Of a DNA stretch of 64,000 nucleotides, positions 37,041 through 45,806 are shown one piece after another. Under the pieces are notes generated by a model. It had not been told where the DNA came from. It saw nothing but the letters and a program-made list of their open reading frames with translations, and made no database searches. The stretch comes from Streptomyces sp. SCSIO 30461 (GTDB lineage: Bacteria; Actinomycetota; Actinomycetes; Streptomycetales; Streptomycetaceae): NCBI RefSeq assembly GCF_037023745.1, contig NZ_CP146101.1, forward strand, positions 1,550,001-1,614,000, given 5' to 3'. The position numbers and the translations under genes are program-made. Position 1 is the stretch's first letter, and each line of letters begins with the position of its first letter.

Positions 37041-37066
37041 GAGCCCGGGCCGCGCGGCCCGGGCTC
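37041..37066 (+). terminator. Terminator after Sel1 gene
   Basis: Perfect 11-bp stem GAGCCCGGGCC / GGCCCGGGCTC, GCGC loop, followed by AGGATTTT. Confidence 0.8.
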
Positions 37067-37072
37067 AGGATT

Positions 37073-37101
37073 TTGCACTGGCCGTCGGCTTCCCGTACTG
37101 T
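37073..37101 (+). promoter_or_regulatory. Promoter of tRNA-fMet copy 2
   Basis: -35 TTGCAC (37073-37078), 17 nt, -10 TACTGT (37096-37101). The tRNA begins 12 bp later. A close match to the housekeeping consensus. Confidence 0.8.
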
Positions 37102-37113
37102 TGTGTTCACCGA

Positions 37114-37187
37114 CGCGGGGTGGAGCAGCTCGGTAGCTCGCTGGGCTCATAACCCAGAGGTCGCAGGTTCAAATCCTGTCCCCGCTA
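37114..37187 (+). tRNA. Initiator tRNA-fMet (CAT), copy 2
   Basis: Same 74-nt sequence as 34382-34455, with anticodon CAT and the three G-C pairs of an initiator. It has its own promoter and terminator, so it is transcribed independently. Confidence 0.95.
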
Positions 37188-37194
37188 CTCAAGA

Positions 37195-37230
37195 CCGAAG
37201 GCCCGGAAGCTGATGCTTCCGGGCCTTCGG
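37195..37230 (+). terminator. Terminator of tRNA-fMet copy 2
   Basis: Perfect 16-bp stem (37195-37210 with 37215-37230), TGAT loop. Confidence 0.85.
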
Positions 37231-37314
37231 CGTTCGTACGCCCCGGTCGGACCGCCGCGTACGACGACGACACCGGTTGACGTTGACGTTTACGGGGGCG
37301 CGGGTTACGTGGGG

Positions 37315-37731
37315 TTACGCCGTCGTGCAGTTCGGGCAGAGGCCGCGGTAGGTGACCTCGACGTCGGAGATCGTGAAGCCGAAGCGCTCCGCGTCGGGGA
37401 GGGCGGTCAGCGGGTTGCCCGTCGGGTGTACATCGCGGATCGTGCCGCATCGCGAGCAGACCAGATGCTGGTGCGGGTGGTGCGCGTTCGGGTCGTAGCG
37501 CTTGGCGCGCCGGTCCGTGGAGACTTCCAGTACCTCTCCGAGCGAGACCAGCTCACCCAGCGTGTTGTAGACCGTCGCCCGGGAGATCTCGGGCAGCCGC
37601 TCGACGGCGCGCGCGTGCACCTCGTCGGCGGTCAGGTGGACGTGCTCGCCGTCGAGGACCTCGGCGACGACGCGCCGCTGCGCGGTCATGCGCCAACCGC
37701 GTCCGCGCAGTCGTTCCAACAGGTCACTCAT
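37315..37731 (-). CDS. Fur-family metalloregulator
   Basis: A 138-residue Fur/PerR-type repressor. N-terminal winged helix (MTAQRRVVAEVLDGEHVHLTADEVH, RATVYNTLGELVSLGEV), the regulatory metal region HHPHQHLVCSRCG, and a C-terminal structural zinc pair CPNC. Whether it senses iron, peroxide, zinc or nickel cannot be decided from sequence, and no catalase or transporter gene adjoins it. TTGTCT and TAGGCT on the minus strand, 19 nt apart, form a likely promoter, and an inverted repeat overlaps that -35. Confidence 0.88.
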   Translation of the reverse strand: MSDLLERLRGRGWRMTAQRRVVAEVLDGEHVHLTADEVHARAVERLPEISRATVYNTLGELVSLGEVLEVSTDRRAKRYDPNAHHPHQHLVCSRCGTIRDVHPTGNPLTALPDAERFGFTISDVEVTYRGLCPNCTTA

Positions 37732-37765
37732 ACGTATCAGCCTAACAGTCAGTGGCGGGACTTAG

Positions 37766-37779
37766 ACAATGTCCATTGT
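37766..37779. promoter_or_regulatory. Inverted-repeat operator candidate before the Fur-family gene
   Basis: ACAATG-TC-CATTGT, perfect 6-bp arms with a 2-bp spacer, overlapping the -35 (37764-37769) of the Fur-family gene promoter. Fits negative autoregulation. The -10 is at 37739-37744. Confidence 0.6.
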
Positions 37780-37910
37780 AAGAACGGGCGCAGCCGACAG
37801 CGGGAGTGGGCCCGTAGGAGCGTCTTCACCCCGCTGCCGACATGCCTGACTGTGATCGCTCGGATCCTGATCGGCGCGTCTGCGTCGCCGCTCGCGCCGG
37901 CTCCGCGTGG

Positions 37911-38312
37911 CTACCCCGTGAGTGTCGTTTTGCGCTGACGCGCGGGTATCCAGCAGCGGATGATGTCACGCACGGAGACGATGCCGATGGGCTCGGTGTC
38001 GTCCAGCACGATGAGGTGGCGGAAGCCGCCGTGAGCCATGGCCCCCGCCGCTGCTTCCAGTGTCCACGAGGGGGCGGCGAAGACGATGTCGGTGGTGGTG
38101 TGGGCGCCCGACGCTTCGAGGTCCGGGTCCTGGCCCGCGCCGAGTGAGTTCAGGATGTCGCGTTCGGTGAGGATGCCGAGGCCGCTGGTGTCGGGGTCGA
38201 GGACGATGGCCGCTCCGACACGGCGGCCGGACATCAGCCGGGCTGCCTGTCGCAGGGTGTGGGCGGGGCCGATGGTGAGGACAACGGTGCTCATGGCGTC
38301 ACGGACGAGCAT
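37911..38312 (-). CDS. Two-CBS-domain protein
   Basis: A 133-residue protein consisting of two CBS domains (MSTVVLTIGPAHTLRQAARLM...GILTERDIL and FAAPSWTLEAAAGAMAHGGF...GIVSVRDII). CBS pairs bind adenine nucleotides and regulate partner activity. ATG 38312 was preferred over GTG 38324 because AAGGAGG lies 11 bp upstream of it and would overlap the GTG. No partner domain or neighbouring target is evident. Confidence 0.88.
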   Translation of the reverse strand: MLVRDAMSTVVLTIGPAHTLRQAARLMSGRRVGAAIVLDPDTSGLGILTERDILNSLGAGQDPDLEASGAHTTTDIVFAAPSWTLEAAAGAMAHGGFRHLIVLDDTEPIGIVSVRDIIRCWIPARQRKTTLTG

Positions 38313-38386
38313 GGACGGAGCCACCTCCTTGGGTGAACCCCCCCGGTGGACAGGACTCGGCGACGCGGCTGGCGTCTGAGAAATTG

Positions 38387-38402
38387 TTCACAAGTTCACA
38401 AG
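38387..38402 (+). repeat. Tandem 8-bp direct repeat upstream of the CBS gene
   Basis: TTCACAAG occurs twice without a gap in an unusually AT-rich stretch between the CBS gene and hisN. A small hairpin (38407-38423, GGGACTCT/AGAGTCCC) adjoins it. Possible regulator site; no known consensus recognised. Confidence 0.6.
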
Positions 38403-38488
38403 TGGGGGGACTCTCAGAGTCCCAGCGAATCGCGATGCCAACAAGGGGTGGTGCGTGGCCTGTTGGGGGCGTGCGGGGTGCGTACCCG

Positions 38489-39289
38489 TCAGCGGCGCGG
38501 GTCGAGGAAATCGAGCAGCTCCGCGTGCAGCAGCCCGTTCGATGCCGCGGCGTTGCCGCTGTGCGGCCCCGGAACGCCGTCGAGCCCGGTGAAGCTGCCC
38601 CCCGCCTCCTGGACGATGATCGCGTTCGCGGCCATGTCCCACAGTGACAGCTCCGGTTCGGCGCAGATGTCCACCGAGCCTTCGGCGACCATCATGTAGG
38701 GCCAGAAATCGCCGTACGCACGGGTGCGCCAGACGGACCTGGTCAGGTCCAGGAAGTCGTTCAGCCTGCCGCGCTCCTCCCAGCCGCTCAGCGAGGAGTA
38801 CGCGAAGGAGGCGTCGGAGAGTCGGGACACCTTGGAGACGCCCAGTCGGGTCGCCGACGACAGGCTGCGGCCCGAGTAGGCCCCCGCGCCTTTCGCCGCC
38901 CACCAGCGACGCCCCAGGGCGGGCGCGGACACAACGCCCACGACCGGTTGGTAGCCACCCTCACCGGCCTCCATCAGGGAGATCAGGGTCGCCCAGACGG
39001 GCACGCCGCGTACGTAGTTCTTGGTCCCGTCGATGGGATCGATGACCCAGCGCCGCGGCCCCGTGCCCTCGATGCCGTACTCTTCGCCGAGGATCGCGTC
39101 ACGTGGCCTGGCGCGCTGGAGCTGGGAGCGGATCAGCTCCTCGGCGGCCTTGTCGGCCTCGCTCACCGGTGTCATGTCCGGCTTGTTCTCGACCTTCAGG
39201 TCGAGTGCCTTGAACCGGTCCATCGTCGCCGCGTCGGCGGCGTCCGCGAGGACATGGGCAAGACGCAGATCATCGTGATAGTCGGCCAT
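38489..39289 (-). CDS. hisN: Histidinol-phosphatase HisN (inositol monophosphatase family)
   Basis: A 266-residue phosphatase of the IMPase fold. Metal motifs: [22 protein letters not shown], and the C-terminal [17 protein letters not shown]. In Streptomyces coelicolor the matching gene has been assigned as the histidinol-phosphate phosphatase completing histidine biosynthesis; the orthology here is by resemblance. Divergent from the TetR gene. Confidence 0.88.
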   Translation of the reverse strand: MADYHDDLRLAHVLADAADAATMDRFKALDLKVENKPDMTPVSEADKAAEELIRSQLQRARPRDAILGEEYGIEGTGPRRWVIDPIDGTKNYVRGVPVWATLISLMEAGEGGYQPVVGVVSAPALGRRWWAAKGAGAYSGRSLSSATRLGVSKVSRLSDASFAYSSLSGWEERGRLNDFLDLTRSVWRTRAYGDFWPYMMVAEGSVDICAEPELSLWDMAANAIIVQEAGGSFTGLDGVPGPHSGNAAASNGLLHAELLDFLDPRR

Positions 39290-39336
39290 GGCCGCACTCT
39301 ACTGCCGACGGGGGAGGGCGGGACTCCGAGGCCCTC

Positions 39337-39361
39337 TTGACGATGTGTGCCGATACGTCAA
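39337..39361. promoter_or_regulatory. Inverted repeat between hisN and tetR-like gene
   Basis: TTGACG - 13 nt - CGTCAA. The left arm also reads as a -35 for the rightward TetR gene. Candidate TetR autoregulatory operator; low certainty. Confidence 0.4.
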
Positions 39362-39452
39362 CTCTGAGCGCAGAGATGCCGGTACGCGAAGTCGGTGAGG
39401 CCCGCGCGGTCCACGAGGTCCGCGAAGCCCCGCCCCCGCCTGGGAGGCGACG

Positions 39453-40211
39453 ATGCCCACAGCCCGCGAAGCACTGCTGTACGCCGCCCTCACCGCACTG
39501 TCCGAGCTGCCTTGGTCAGGGATCCGCATGGTCGATGTCGCCGTGGCGGCCGGAGTGTCACGGCAGACGCTGTACAACGAGTTCGGCAGCAAGGAGGGTC
39601 TCGCCCGCGCCCTCGTGCGGCGTGAGGCCGACTCCTACATCCACGGCATCGACCGCATCCTGAGCCGGGGCCGGGCCGCGGACTGCGCCGAGCGCCTGGC
39701 GGTGATCGCCGAGTGGACCGTGAGCGAGGCCCGCGCCCGGCCGCTGCTGTACGCCCTGCTCACCGGCTGCTGGGGCGAGCGACTTCCCGCTCCCCGGGCC
39801 GGCCTTTCCGTGTCGCGAGCCGTCGTCCCCGCACAGCGGCGTGCCGACGCCGGACATCCGGCACCGGAGGAACTGGTCGCCGCGGTGCGTGACCGCATCG
39901 CCGCCGTGTTCGAACACGAAGGCAGGGGGCGTACGAGTAGAGAGGACCCTGTGGAGCTGGCGCGGCGCTGCGAACTGGCCGTCAGGCTCGCGCTGTCCTG
40001 CGTCGTGGCGCCACCGCCCGGGAGTGGCCCAGGGGTCGGCTCGCTGGTCCGTCACACGGTCGGTGGTGTCGGCGGAACAGGCGCCGCCAGGGGTGCGGGC
40101 GGCGCCAGAGGGGGGAGAGGAACCGGTGGAGTCGGCAGCCCCAGGGGAATCGGTGGACCCACTGGTGCCGGCGACATCAGTGGCTCGACCCCGAGAGCTG
40201 GAGGCCGATGA
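39453..40211 (+). CDS. TetR-family transcriptional regulator
   Basis: A 252-residue regulator. Helix-turn-helix IRMVDVAVAAGVSRQTLYNEFGSKEGL at residues 23-50 is canonical. The ligand domain is followed by a Gly/Arg-rich tail of about 60 residues (GGVGGTGAARGAGGARGGRG), which looks disordered. GGGAGG precedes the ATG by 5 bp. Its 3' end overlaps the convergent SMR gene by 35 bp, so it probably controls that efflux gene. Confidence 0.85.
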   Translation: MPTAREALLYAALTALSELPWSGIRMVDVAVAAGVSRQTLYNEFGSKEGLARALVRREADSYIHGIDRILSRGRAADCAERLAVIAEWTVSEARARPLLYALLTGCWGERLPAPRAGLSVSRAVVPAQRRADAGHPAPEELVAAVRDRIAAVFEHEGRGRTSREDPVELARRCELAVRLALSCVVAPPPGSGPGVGSLVRHTVGGVGGTGAARGAGGARGGRGTGGVGSPRGIGGPTGAGDISGSTPRAGGR

Positions 40212-40500
40212 CCCCTGCGATGACCAGTGTGATCGAGACGATCTTGAGGGTCGATGTGACCTCGTTCAGGAAGACCATGCCGTAGATGGCCGTCCCCGCC
40301 GCCCCGATACCGGTCCACACCGCATACGCGGGACCCACGTCCAGCTTGCGCAGCGAAAGGGTGAGCAGACCGAAGCTGCCCAGAGCGAACACCGCGAAAG
40401 CGATCGTCGGCCACAGCCGGGTGAAACCGTGCGAGAGCTTGAGACAGACCGCGAAACCCGTCTCCAGGAGCCCGGCGACCACTACGAGCAGCCACGCCAT
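40177..40500 (-). CDS. sugE: SMR-family exporter, SugE/Gdx type
   Basis: A 107-residue, four-helix small multidrug resistance protein. The essential membrane Glu13 (LLVVVAGLLETGFAV), the SugE-like LKLSHGFTRLWP, and YAVWTGIGAAGTA are clear. SugE/Gdx proteins export guanidinium; the hydrophobic-cation (Qac) subtype is less likely given HGFTRLWP. ATG 40500 follows GGGAGGCACACACC. I saw no guanidine riboswitch in the 320-bp gap upstream (40501-40820), which holds the promoter region, a candidate operator and the rsgA terminator. Confidence 0.85.
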   Translation of the reverse strand: MAWLLVVVAGLLETGFAVCLKLSHGFTRLWPTIAFAVFALGSFGLLTLSLRKLDVGPAYAVWTGIGAAGTAIYGMVFLNEVTSTLKIVSITLVIAGVIGLQLSGSSH

Positions 40501-40541
40501 GGTGTGTGCCTCCCGCGTCGGTGACTGCTTCGTGTCACTTG

Positions 40542-40555
40542 GTGCGAGTATGCAC
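40542..40555. promoter_or_regulatory. Candidate operator upstream of sugE-like gene
   Basis: GTGC-GAGTAT-GCAC, perfect 4-bp arms, 42-55 bp before the exporter start. On the minus strand its centre reads CATACT, a possible -10, so a bound repressor would block transcription. Confidence 0.4.
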
Positions 40556-40752
40556 TTACCAGGAGCGGGCACCCGCAAACGCGCGAGCCAAGACCATCCG
40601 CGTCGCCGCTGTCCGGGGCGGCGCGCGGGAACGAGGGGCTGTGCGGAGCCGTCATCGCGGCGGGCGTTGCACGCTTGGGCGGCGAAGGCCACGCCGACGC
40701 ACCGGACGCCGAGGAGCGGATGCGGAACGTGCCGCGGTCACCGCACCATTGA

Positions 40753-40798
40753 GCCGGTAGGGCGCCCCCTCGGCGACCGCCGGGGCGCCCCTACCGGC
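40753..40798 (-). terminator. Terminator after aroA-rsgA
   Basis: Stem 40753-40768 with 40782-40798 (16-17 bp, one bulge), loop 13 nt, 22 bp past the rsgA stop. Confidence 0.75.
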
Positions 40799-40820
40799 CC
40801 GTGACGTCGGACGAGGCCCC

Positions 40821-41861
40821 TCAGTCGCCGTCGCGCCGCTCGCGCGTGGACAGCAGCCGCCGCAGGGAGTACAGCCGCGCCGGATCGGCGTGTCCCTGCT
40901 CCACCCACTCGTCCAGCGCGCAGTCCGGTTCGTCGTGCGAACAGGCGCGGGGGCAGCCCTCCGTGCCCGTCTCCAGGTCCGGGAAGGCGTGGATGACCCG
41001 CGAGGGGTCGATGTGGTGCAGCCCGAAGGAACGCACCCCGGGGGTGTCGACCACCCAGCCTTCGTGCCCGACCTCCGGGACGGCCGAGCCGCCCGTGCCC
41101 GCCAGCGGCAGCGCCAGAGCCGAAGTCGTGGTGTGCCGGCCGCGGCCCGTGACCGCGTTGACATGGCCGGTCGTACGCCTGCGATCCTCCGGCACCAACG
41201 CGTTCACCAGAGTGGTCTTGCCGACGCCCGAATGCCCGACGAAAGCGGTGATCCGCCCGCCGAGGTGTTCGCGTACCCGGTCGGCGGCGTCCCCTCCGTA
41301 CAGCTCTTCGCGCGAGGTCACGACATACGGGATGTCCAGTGCCCCGTAGAGCTCCAGCAGCTTCTCCGGCCCGGCCAGATCCGACTTGGTCAGCACCAGC
41401 AGCGGCTCGAGGCCCCCGTCGTAGGCCGCGACCAGGCAGCGGTCGATCAGTCGCGGCCGAGGCTCGGGATCGGCGAGGGCCGTGACGATGGCGAGCTGGT
41501 CGGCGTTGGCGACCACGACCCGCTCGTACGGATCGTCGTCGTCGGCGGTGCGCCGCAGCACGGAGGACCGTTCCTCGATGCGGACGATTCGGGCGAGGGT
41601 GTCCTTGTTGCCCGACAGGTCCCCGACCAGACCGACCCGGTCCCCGACGACGGCCGCCTTGCGACCCAGCTCGCGAGCCTTCATCGCCATGATGGTGCGT
41701 CCGTCGACGAGGCAGGTCAGCCTGCCGCGGTCCACGGTCAGGACCATGCCCTCGGCCGCGTCCTCGTGTTTCGGTCTGATGTTCGTGCGCGGGCGATTGC
41801 CCTTGCGGTTGGGGCGTACGCGGACGTCGTCCTCGTCGGTGTGCTTTCCGTAGCGGCGCAT
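40821..41861 (-). CDS. rsgA: Ribosome small-subunit GTPase RsgA
   Basis: A 346-residue circularly permuted GTPase assisting late 30S maturation. Order seen: N-terminal OB fold, VVVANADQLAIV, G4 LTKSDL, then G1 GHSGVGKTTLVNAL, G3 DTPGVRSFG, and a C-terminal zinc finger (CPRACSHDEPDC). The P-loop has KTT where the family usually has KSS. ATG 41861 lies 12 bp after aroA on the same strand, so the two form an operon. Confidence 0.93.
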   Translation of the reverse strand: MRRYGKHTDEDDVRVRPNRKGNRPRTNIRPKHEDAAEGMVLTVDRGRLTCLVDGRTIMAMKARELGRKAAVVGDRVGLVGDLSGNKDTLARIVRIEERSSVLRRTADDDDPYERVVVANADQLAIVTALADPEPRPRLIDRCLVAAYDGGLEPLLVLTKSDLAGPEKLLELYGALDIPYVVTSREELYGGDAADRVREHLGGRITAFVGHSGVGKTTLVNALVPEDRRRTTGHVNAVTGRGRHTTTSALALPLAGTGGSAVPEVGHEGWVVDTPGVRSFGLHHIDPSRVIHAFPDLETGTEGCPRACSHDEPDCALDEWVEQGHADPARLYSLRRLLSTRERRDGD

Positions 41862-41873
41862 GTCCTGCTCCGC

Positions 41874-43214
41874 TCAGTTGCCCGCGAGCATGTCGGTCCA
41901 CATCCTCGGGAAGCCGGGCAGGGTCTTGGCGGTCGTCGCCACGTTCTCGATCTCGACCCCGGGGACGGCGAGGCCGATGATCGCACCGGCGGTGGCCATC
42001 CGGTGGTCGTCATAGGTGTGGAACACCCCGCCGTGCAGCGGCATCGGCCGGATGCGCAGTCCGTCCGCGGTCTCCGTCACATCCCCGCCAAGCTCGTTGA
42101 TCTCCTTGGTGAGCGCGGCGAGCCGGTCGGTTTCGTGCAGCCGCAGGTGTGCGACACCGCGCAGTGTCGAAGGGGAGTCGGCGAGCGCCGCCACCGCGGC
42201 GATGCCCGGGGTCAGTTCGCCGACCTCGCCGAGGTCGACGTCGATGCCGTGGACACGGCCCGTGCCGCTGAAGGTCAGACCGGAGTCGGTGAGCTCGCAG
42301 GAACCCCCCATCTCGGTGAAGATCTCCCGCAGCGCGTCTCCTGGCTGGGTGGTCCGCTCCGGCCAGTCGGGGACCGTGACCCGTCCGCCCGTCACCAGCG
42401 CCGCCGCCAGGAAGGGCTGGGCGTTGGACAGATCGGGTTCCACGGTCAGGTCCCGGCCGAGCAGGGCGCCGCTGCGGACCCGCCACACATCGGGCTCGCC
42501 ACCGGTCTCCGGCTCGTCCACCTGCGCCCCGACCGCACGCAGCATGTCCACGGTCATTCGGATATGCGGCATCGACGGCAGGGTGGAGCCGGTGTGCCGC
42601 ACCTCCACGCCCTGGTTGAACCGCGGCGCGGACAGCAGCAGGGCGGACACGAACTGCGAGGACGAGGAGGCGTCGATCTCGACCGGTCCGCCGTCCAGTG
42701 CGCCGCCGCCGTGCACGGTCATCGGGAGGGCGCCCCGCCCGTCGTCGTCGATCCGGGCGCCGAGCGCGCGCAGCCCGTCGATCACCCCGCCGAGCGGGCG
42801 CTCGTACGAACGTGGGTCGCCGTCGAAGCGGATGGGCCCGTCGGCCAAGGTGGCCACGGGCGGCAGGAAACGCATCACGGTGCCGGCGTTGCCGACGTCG
42901 ACGGTGGCGGGGCCGTGCAGCCCGGCCGGGATGATCCGCCAGGCCTCGCCGCTGTCGGGTCCGCCGGTGCCGGTGGAACTGGAGGACACCTGCTCCTCGA
43001 TGCCGACGCCCATCGCCCTCAGGGCCTCGGCCATCAGCAGGGTGTCGCGGGAGCGCAGCGGACGGCGCAGCCAGCCCGGTTCCGCGGCCAGCGCCGCGAG
43101 CACGAGCGCGCGGTTGGTGACCGACTTGGATCCGGGCACGGTGACCGTCGCGTGGACGGGCCCGCTTGCGTGAGGGGCGGGCCAGAGGTCGTGGTGCACG
43201 GAGCTGTCGGTCAT
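41874..43214 (-). CDS. aroA: 3-phosphoshikimate 1-carboxyvinyltransferase (EPSP synthase)
   Basis: A 446-residue enzyme of the shikimate pathway joining shikimate-3-phosphate and phosphoenolpyruvate. Motifs: [58 protein letters not shown], and the late [13 protein letters not shown] and [11 protein letters not shown]. Start at ATG 43214 (MTDSSVHHD); ATG 43220 and GTG 43223 are also in frame. No SD is visible, and TAAAGT a few bases upstream could make a leaderless mRNA. First gene of aroA-rsgA. Confidence 0.93.
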   Translation of the reverse strand: MTDSSVHHDLWPAPHASGPVHATVTVPGSKSVTNRALVLAALAAEPGWLRRPLRSRDTLLMAEALRAMGVGIEEQVSSSSTGTGGPDSGEAWRIIPAGLHGPATVDVGNAGTVMRFLPPVATLADGPIRFDGDPRSYERPLGGVIDGLRALGARIDDDGRGALPMTVHGGGALDGGPVEIDASSSSQFVSALLLSAPRFNQGVEVRHTGSTLPSMPHIRMTVDMLRAVGAQVDEPETGGEPDVWRVRSGALLGRDLTVEPDLSNAQPFLAAALVTGGRVTVPDWPERTTQPGDALREIFTEMGGSCELTDSGLTFSGTGRVHGIDVDLGEVGELTPGIAAVAALADSPSTLRGVAHLRLHETDRLAALTKEINELGGDVTETADGLRIRPMPLHGGVFHTYDDHRMATAGAIIGLAVPGVEIENVATTAKTLPGFPRMWTDMLAGN

Positions 43215-43379
43215 GGCCATCACTTTAGTGGGCGTCGGGCCTGGGAGCCGTTCCCCGACCGGTCGATGGACACCGCCGCCGCGCCGATCACGCCCTCGCG
43301 CTGGTCACGAAGGCCGGTGTGCCTCGCTCACGCCGTGTTGCCCGCTCATCGCGGCGCTCTCGTCGCGTGCCGGCCCCGT

Positions 43380-44072
43380 TCACAGACCGAGCAGCCAGCG
43401 ACCGCCTCCGATCAGCGCGCACAGCGACACCGAGTGAAAGAGGAAGAACCACATCGCGGGCGGCACGTGAGTCAGCCGCGCCAGCTGGTCCGCGTCCGAG
43501 TCGGGCGCTCCTCCGTGCCGGCGCTTCGACTGGAGCTCGAACGCCGGGCGCACCCCGCCGAGCAGCAGGAACCACACCGCCGTGTAGGCGAACCCCGCCT
43601 GCACCAGTGGGCCGGTCAGCCAGGACACCAGCAGGAAGGCCGAGCCGGTCAGGATCACGGTGAGCGCCCCGTAAGCGTTGCGGATCATCACCAGCATCGC
43701 GAGCAGCAGCGCGGTCGCGATCCACAGCAGCAGCGTGATCCGGTGCGCGGCGAGCAGCCAGGCGCCGCCCAGTCCGAGCAGCGGCGGCGCGGTGTAACCG
43801 GCCGCCGCGGTGAGGATCATGCCGAGCCCGGTCGGCTTGCCCCGGCTGACAGTGAGCCCGCTGGTGTCGGAGTGCAGCCGGATGCCGTCCAGCCGCCGCC
43901 CGGTGGCCAGGGCGATCAGTCCGTGGCCGCCCTCGTGGGCGATCGTGATCGCGTTCCGCGACAGCCGCCACACCGCGTGCGGGACGACCGCGGCGAGAGC
44001 GAGCACGGCGGTGCCTATGACCAGCCACAGTTCCGGGGCGGGCTGGGTGCCGAAGATTTCGCTGCTGGCCAT
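43380..44072 (-). CDS. M50-family (site-2-protease-like) membrane metallopeptidase
   Basis: A 230-residue integral membrane protein with the zinc motif AHEGGH (HExxH) near residue 45, followed by GRRLDGIRLHSDTSG and six or so hydrophobic helices. It matches the M50B subfamily common in actinobacteria, lacking PDZ domains. The second ligand motif (NxxPxPxLDG) of true S2P enzymes is not seen, so activity is uncertain. ATG 44072 chosen; ATG 44123 in the same frame would overlap the divergent SRAP gene. Confidence 0.8.
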   Translation of the reverse strand: MASSEIFGTQPAPELWLVIGTAVLALAAVVPHAVWRLSRNAITIAHEGGHGLIALATGRRLDGIRLHSDTSGLTVSRGKPTGLGMILTAAAGYTAPPLLGLGGAWLLAAHRITLLLWIATALLLAMLVMIRNAYGALTVILTGSAFLLVSWLTGPLVQAGFAYTAVWFLLLGGVRPAFELQSKRRHGGAPDSDADQLARLTHVPPAMWFFLFHSVSLCALIGGGRWLLGL

Positions 44073-44121
44073 TTTCGGGGAGGCTCCTCGGGACGCGGGC
44101 GGTCGTGGCAGTGTGGCACTC

Positions 44122-44937
44122 ATGTGCGGTAGGTATGCAGCGAGTCGCAGGCCCGAGGACCTCACGGGGCTCTTTCAGGTCGAGAAGTGGGAGCCGGCGG
44201 AGACCCTGGCTCCTGACTGGAACGTGGCTCCCACAAAGGAGGTCTACGCGGTACTCGAACGTCCTGTGAAGGACGCGGTGGACCACCGTCCGGTTCGCCA
44301 GCTGCGGAAACTCAAGTGGGGCCTGGTCCCGTCCTTTGCCAAGAACCCCGAGGGCGCTGCCCGAATGATCAACGCCCGCGCGGAGACCGTCCACGAGAAG
44401 CCCTCGTTCCGGCGGCCCTTCAGCGCCCGCCGCTGCATCCTGCCCGCGGACGGCTACTACGAGTGGGTCACCGGGGTCGAGGAGCGGGAACTGGAGGTCC
44501 AGGGCAGGAAGAAGAGGCCGCGCAAGCAGCCGTACTTCGTCACGCCCGCCGACGGGTCGGTCTTCGCGATGGCGGGTCTGTACGAGTTCTGGCGGGACCG
44601 GACCCTGCCGGACGATCATCCGCAGTCGTGGTGGGTGACCTGCTCGGTGATCACCACCGAGGCGGAGTCGGGCCCGCTCGCGGTCGCCCCCGCCGACGGC
44701 CCGCGGTCGCTGTCCGACATCCACCCGCGGATGCCGCTGATGCTGCCCCCGGACCGCTGGGACGCCTGGCTCGACCCGGCGCACACCGACGTCGACGAGC
44801 TGCGGGAGCTGCTCGCTCCGCCACCGGGCGGGTTGATGCGGGCGTATCCGGTGCCGACGGCCGTCAGCAACGTACGCAACAACGGCCCCGAGCTGCTGGA
44901 GGAGCTGGCGGCACCTGAGGTGGGCACGCTCTTCTGA
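44122..44937 (+). CDS. SOS-response-associated peptidase (SRAP/YedK/HMCES)
   Basis: A 271-residue SRAP protein that crosslinks covalently to abasic sites in single-stranded DNA through Cys2. MCGRYAAS at the N-terminus (Cys2), INARAET, GYYEW, and SDIHPRMP give the Cys, Asn, Glu and His of the active site. Met1 must be removed for Cys2 to act, which fixes the start at 44122. Divergent from the M50 gene with a 49-bp gap. Confidence 0.93.
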   Translation: MCGRYAASRRPEDLTGLFQVEKWEPAETLAPDWNVAPTKEVYAVLERPVKDAVDHRPVRQLRKLKWGLVPSFAKNPEGAARMINARAETVHEKPSFRRPFSARRCILPADGYYEWVTGVEERELEVQGRKKRPRKQPYFVTPADGSVFAMAGLYEFWRDRTLPDDHPQSWWVTCSVITTEAESGPLAVAPADGPRSLSDIHPRMPLMLPPDRWDAWLDPAHTDVDELRELLAPPPGGLMRAYPVPTAVSNVRNNGPELLEELAAPEVGTLF

Positions 44938-44946
44938 ATCGCCATC

Positions 44947-44985
44947 GCTGGTTCGTCCCGCTGGTTCGTCCGGCTTGGTTCGTCC
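44947..44985 (+). repeat. Three near-perfect 12-13 bp repeats after the SRAP gene
   Basis: GCTGGTTCGTCC occurs twice, then once as GCTTGGTTCGTCC, each separated by 1 bp. Degenerate copies may continue to about 45010. Noncoding; function unknown. Confidence 0.8.
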
Positions 44986-45055
44986 GGCGAATCGCCCCGC
45001 TGATTCGCTCCGCCGGTTTCCCGGTGCCGCCGTTCGCTGATGTGAGACTGCTCGC

Positions 45056-45706
45056 GTGACCGCCATGACGGAGAGTGAGATCGTCGAGACCCCCGCCGGG
45101 GACGCCCGGATCACCTGGCACCCTGCCCGGGGAAAGGACAAGGCCCAGCTCGTGCTGGCCGTGAGCCATGGAGCGGGAGGCGGCATCGAGGCGGGCGATC
45201 TGCAGGCGCTCGCCGGCGCACTGCCCTCATCCGGGGTGACCGTCGCCCTGGTGGAGCAGCCCTGGCGGGTGGCCGGCCAGAAGGTCGCGCCCGCACCCAG
45301 GAACCTGGACGCCGGCTGGCGGGGGCTGTGGCCCGCGCTGGAGAAGAGGGGGCTGCCGATCGTCGCGGGCGGGCGCAGCGCCGGTGCGCGCGTGGCGTGC
45401 CGTACGGCGCGCGAGCTCGGAGCCCGGGCCGTACTCGCGCTGAGCTTCCCGCTGCACCCACCGGGCCGTCCGGAGAGGTCCCGGGCCGACGAACTGCTCG
45501 GTGCGGGGGTTCCCGTGCTGGTCGTCCAGGGCGGGAACGATCCCTTCGGGAGGCCGGAGGAGTTCCCCGAGGGGGAGTACGAGCTGATCGCGGTCGACTC
45601 CGCCGATCACGGGCTTTCCGTGCCCAAGCGGGCGCCGCTGAGCCAGGAGGAGGCGCTGGCGGTGGTGGTGGACGGTGTCCGGAAGTGGATCAGGGGGCCG
45701 GTGTGA
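45056..45706 (+). CDS. Alpha/beta hydrolase of the KANL3/Tex30 type
   Basis: A 216-residue hydrolase. [15 protein letters not shown] forms the oxyanion region, [14 protein letters not shown] is the nucleophile elbow (Ser), [10 protein letters not shown] carries the acid, and VDSADHGLS the His. Starts at GTG 45056 or ATG 45065. Substrate unknown. Located upstream of sigR on the same strand but separated by its own promoter region. Confidence 0.85.
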   Translation: MTAMTESEIVETPAGDARITWHPARGKDKAQLVLAVSHGAGGGIEAGDLQALAGALPSSGVTVALVEQPWRVAGQKVAPAPRNLDAGWRGLWPALEKRGLPIVAGGRSAGARVACRTARELGARAVLALSFPLHPPGRPERSRADELLGAGVPVLVVQGGNDPFGRPEEFPEGEYELIAVDSADHGLSVPKRAPLSQEEALAVVVDGVRKWIRGPV

Positions 45707-45806
45707 GGCGGGGGCGCCGCCGTGTGGCCGGGTGGCCTGGCATGAGGCCGGGGCGCAGCCGGGGCGCGACGGAGCACGAAGAGCCCGGGAATCCGTGTGG
45801 GCATGG

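Noticed and set aside
34382..37187. Possible integrated element using tRNA-fMet as an attachment site
   Set aside because: Both tRNA copies are complete with own terminators, and no integrase or excisionase lies between them.
40501..40752. Guanidine riboswitch upstream of the sugE-like gene
   Set aside because: No conserved guanidine-I, -II or -III core could be matched on the minus strand.
40890..44132. A 1080-codon plus-strand ORF
   Set aside because: It runs antisense across rsgA, aroA and the M50 gene, all of which have clear motifs; no homology-like content.
45781..45806. First GGGAAT upstream of sigR (45788-45793) as a promoter -35
   Set aside because: No GTT at 18-19 nt downstream; the second GGAAT at 45807 has it.
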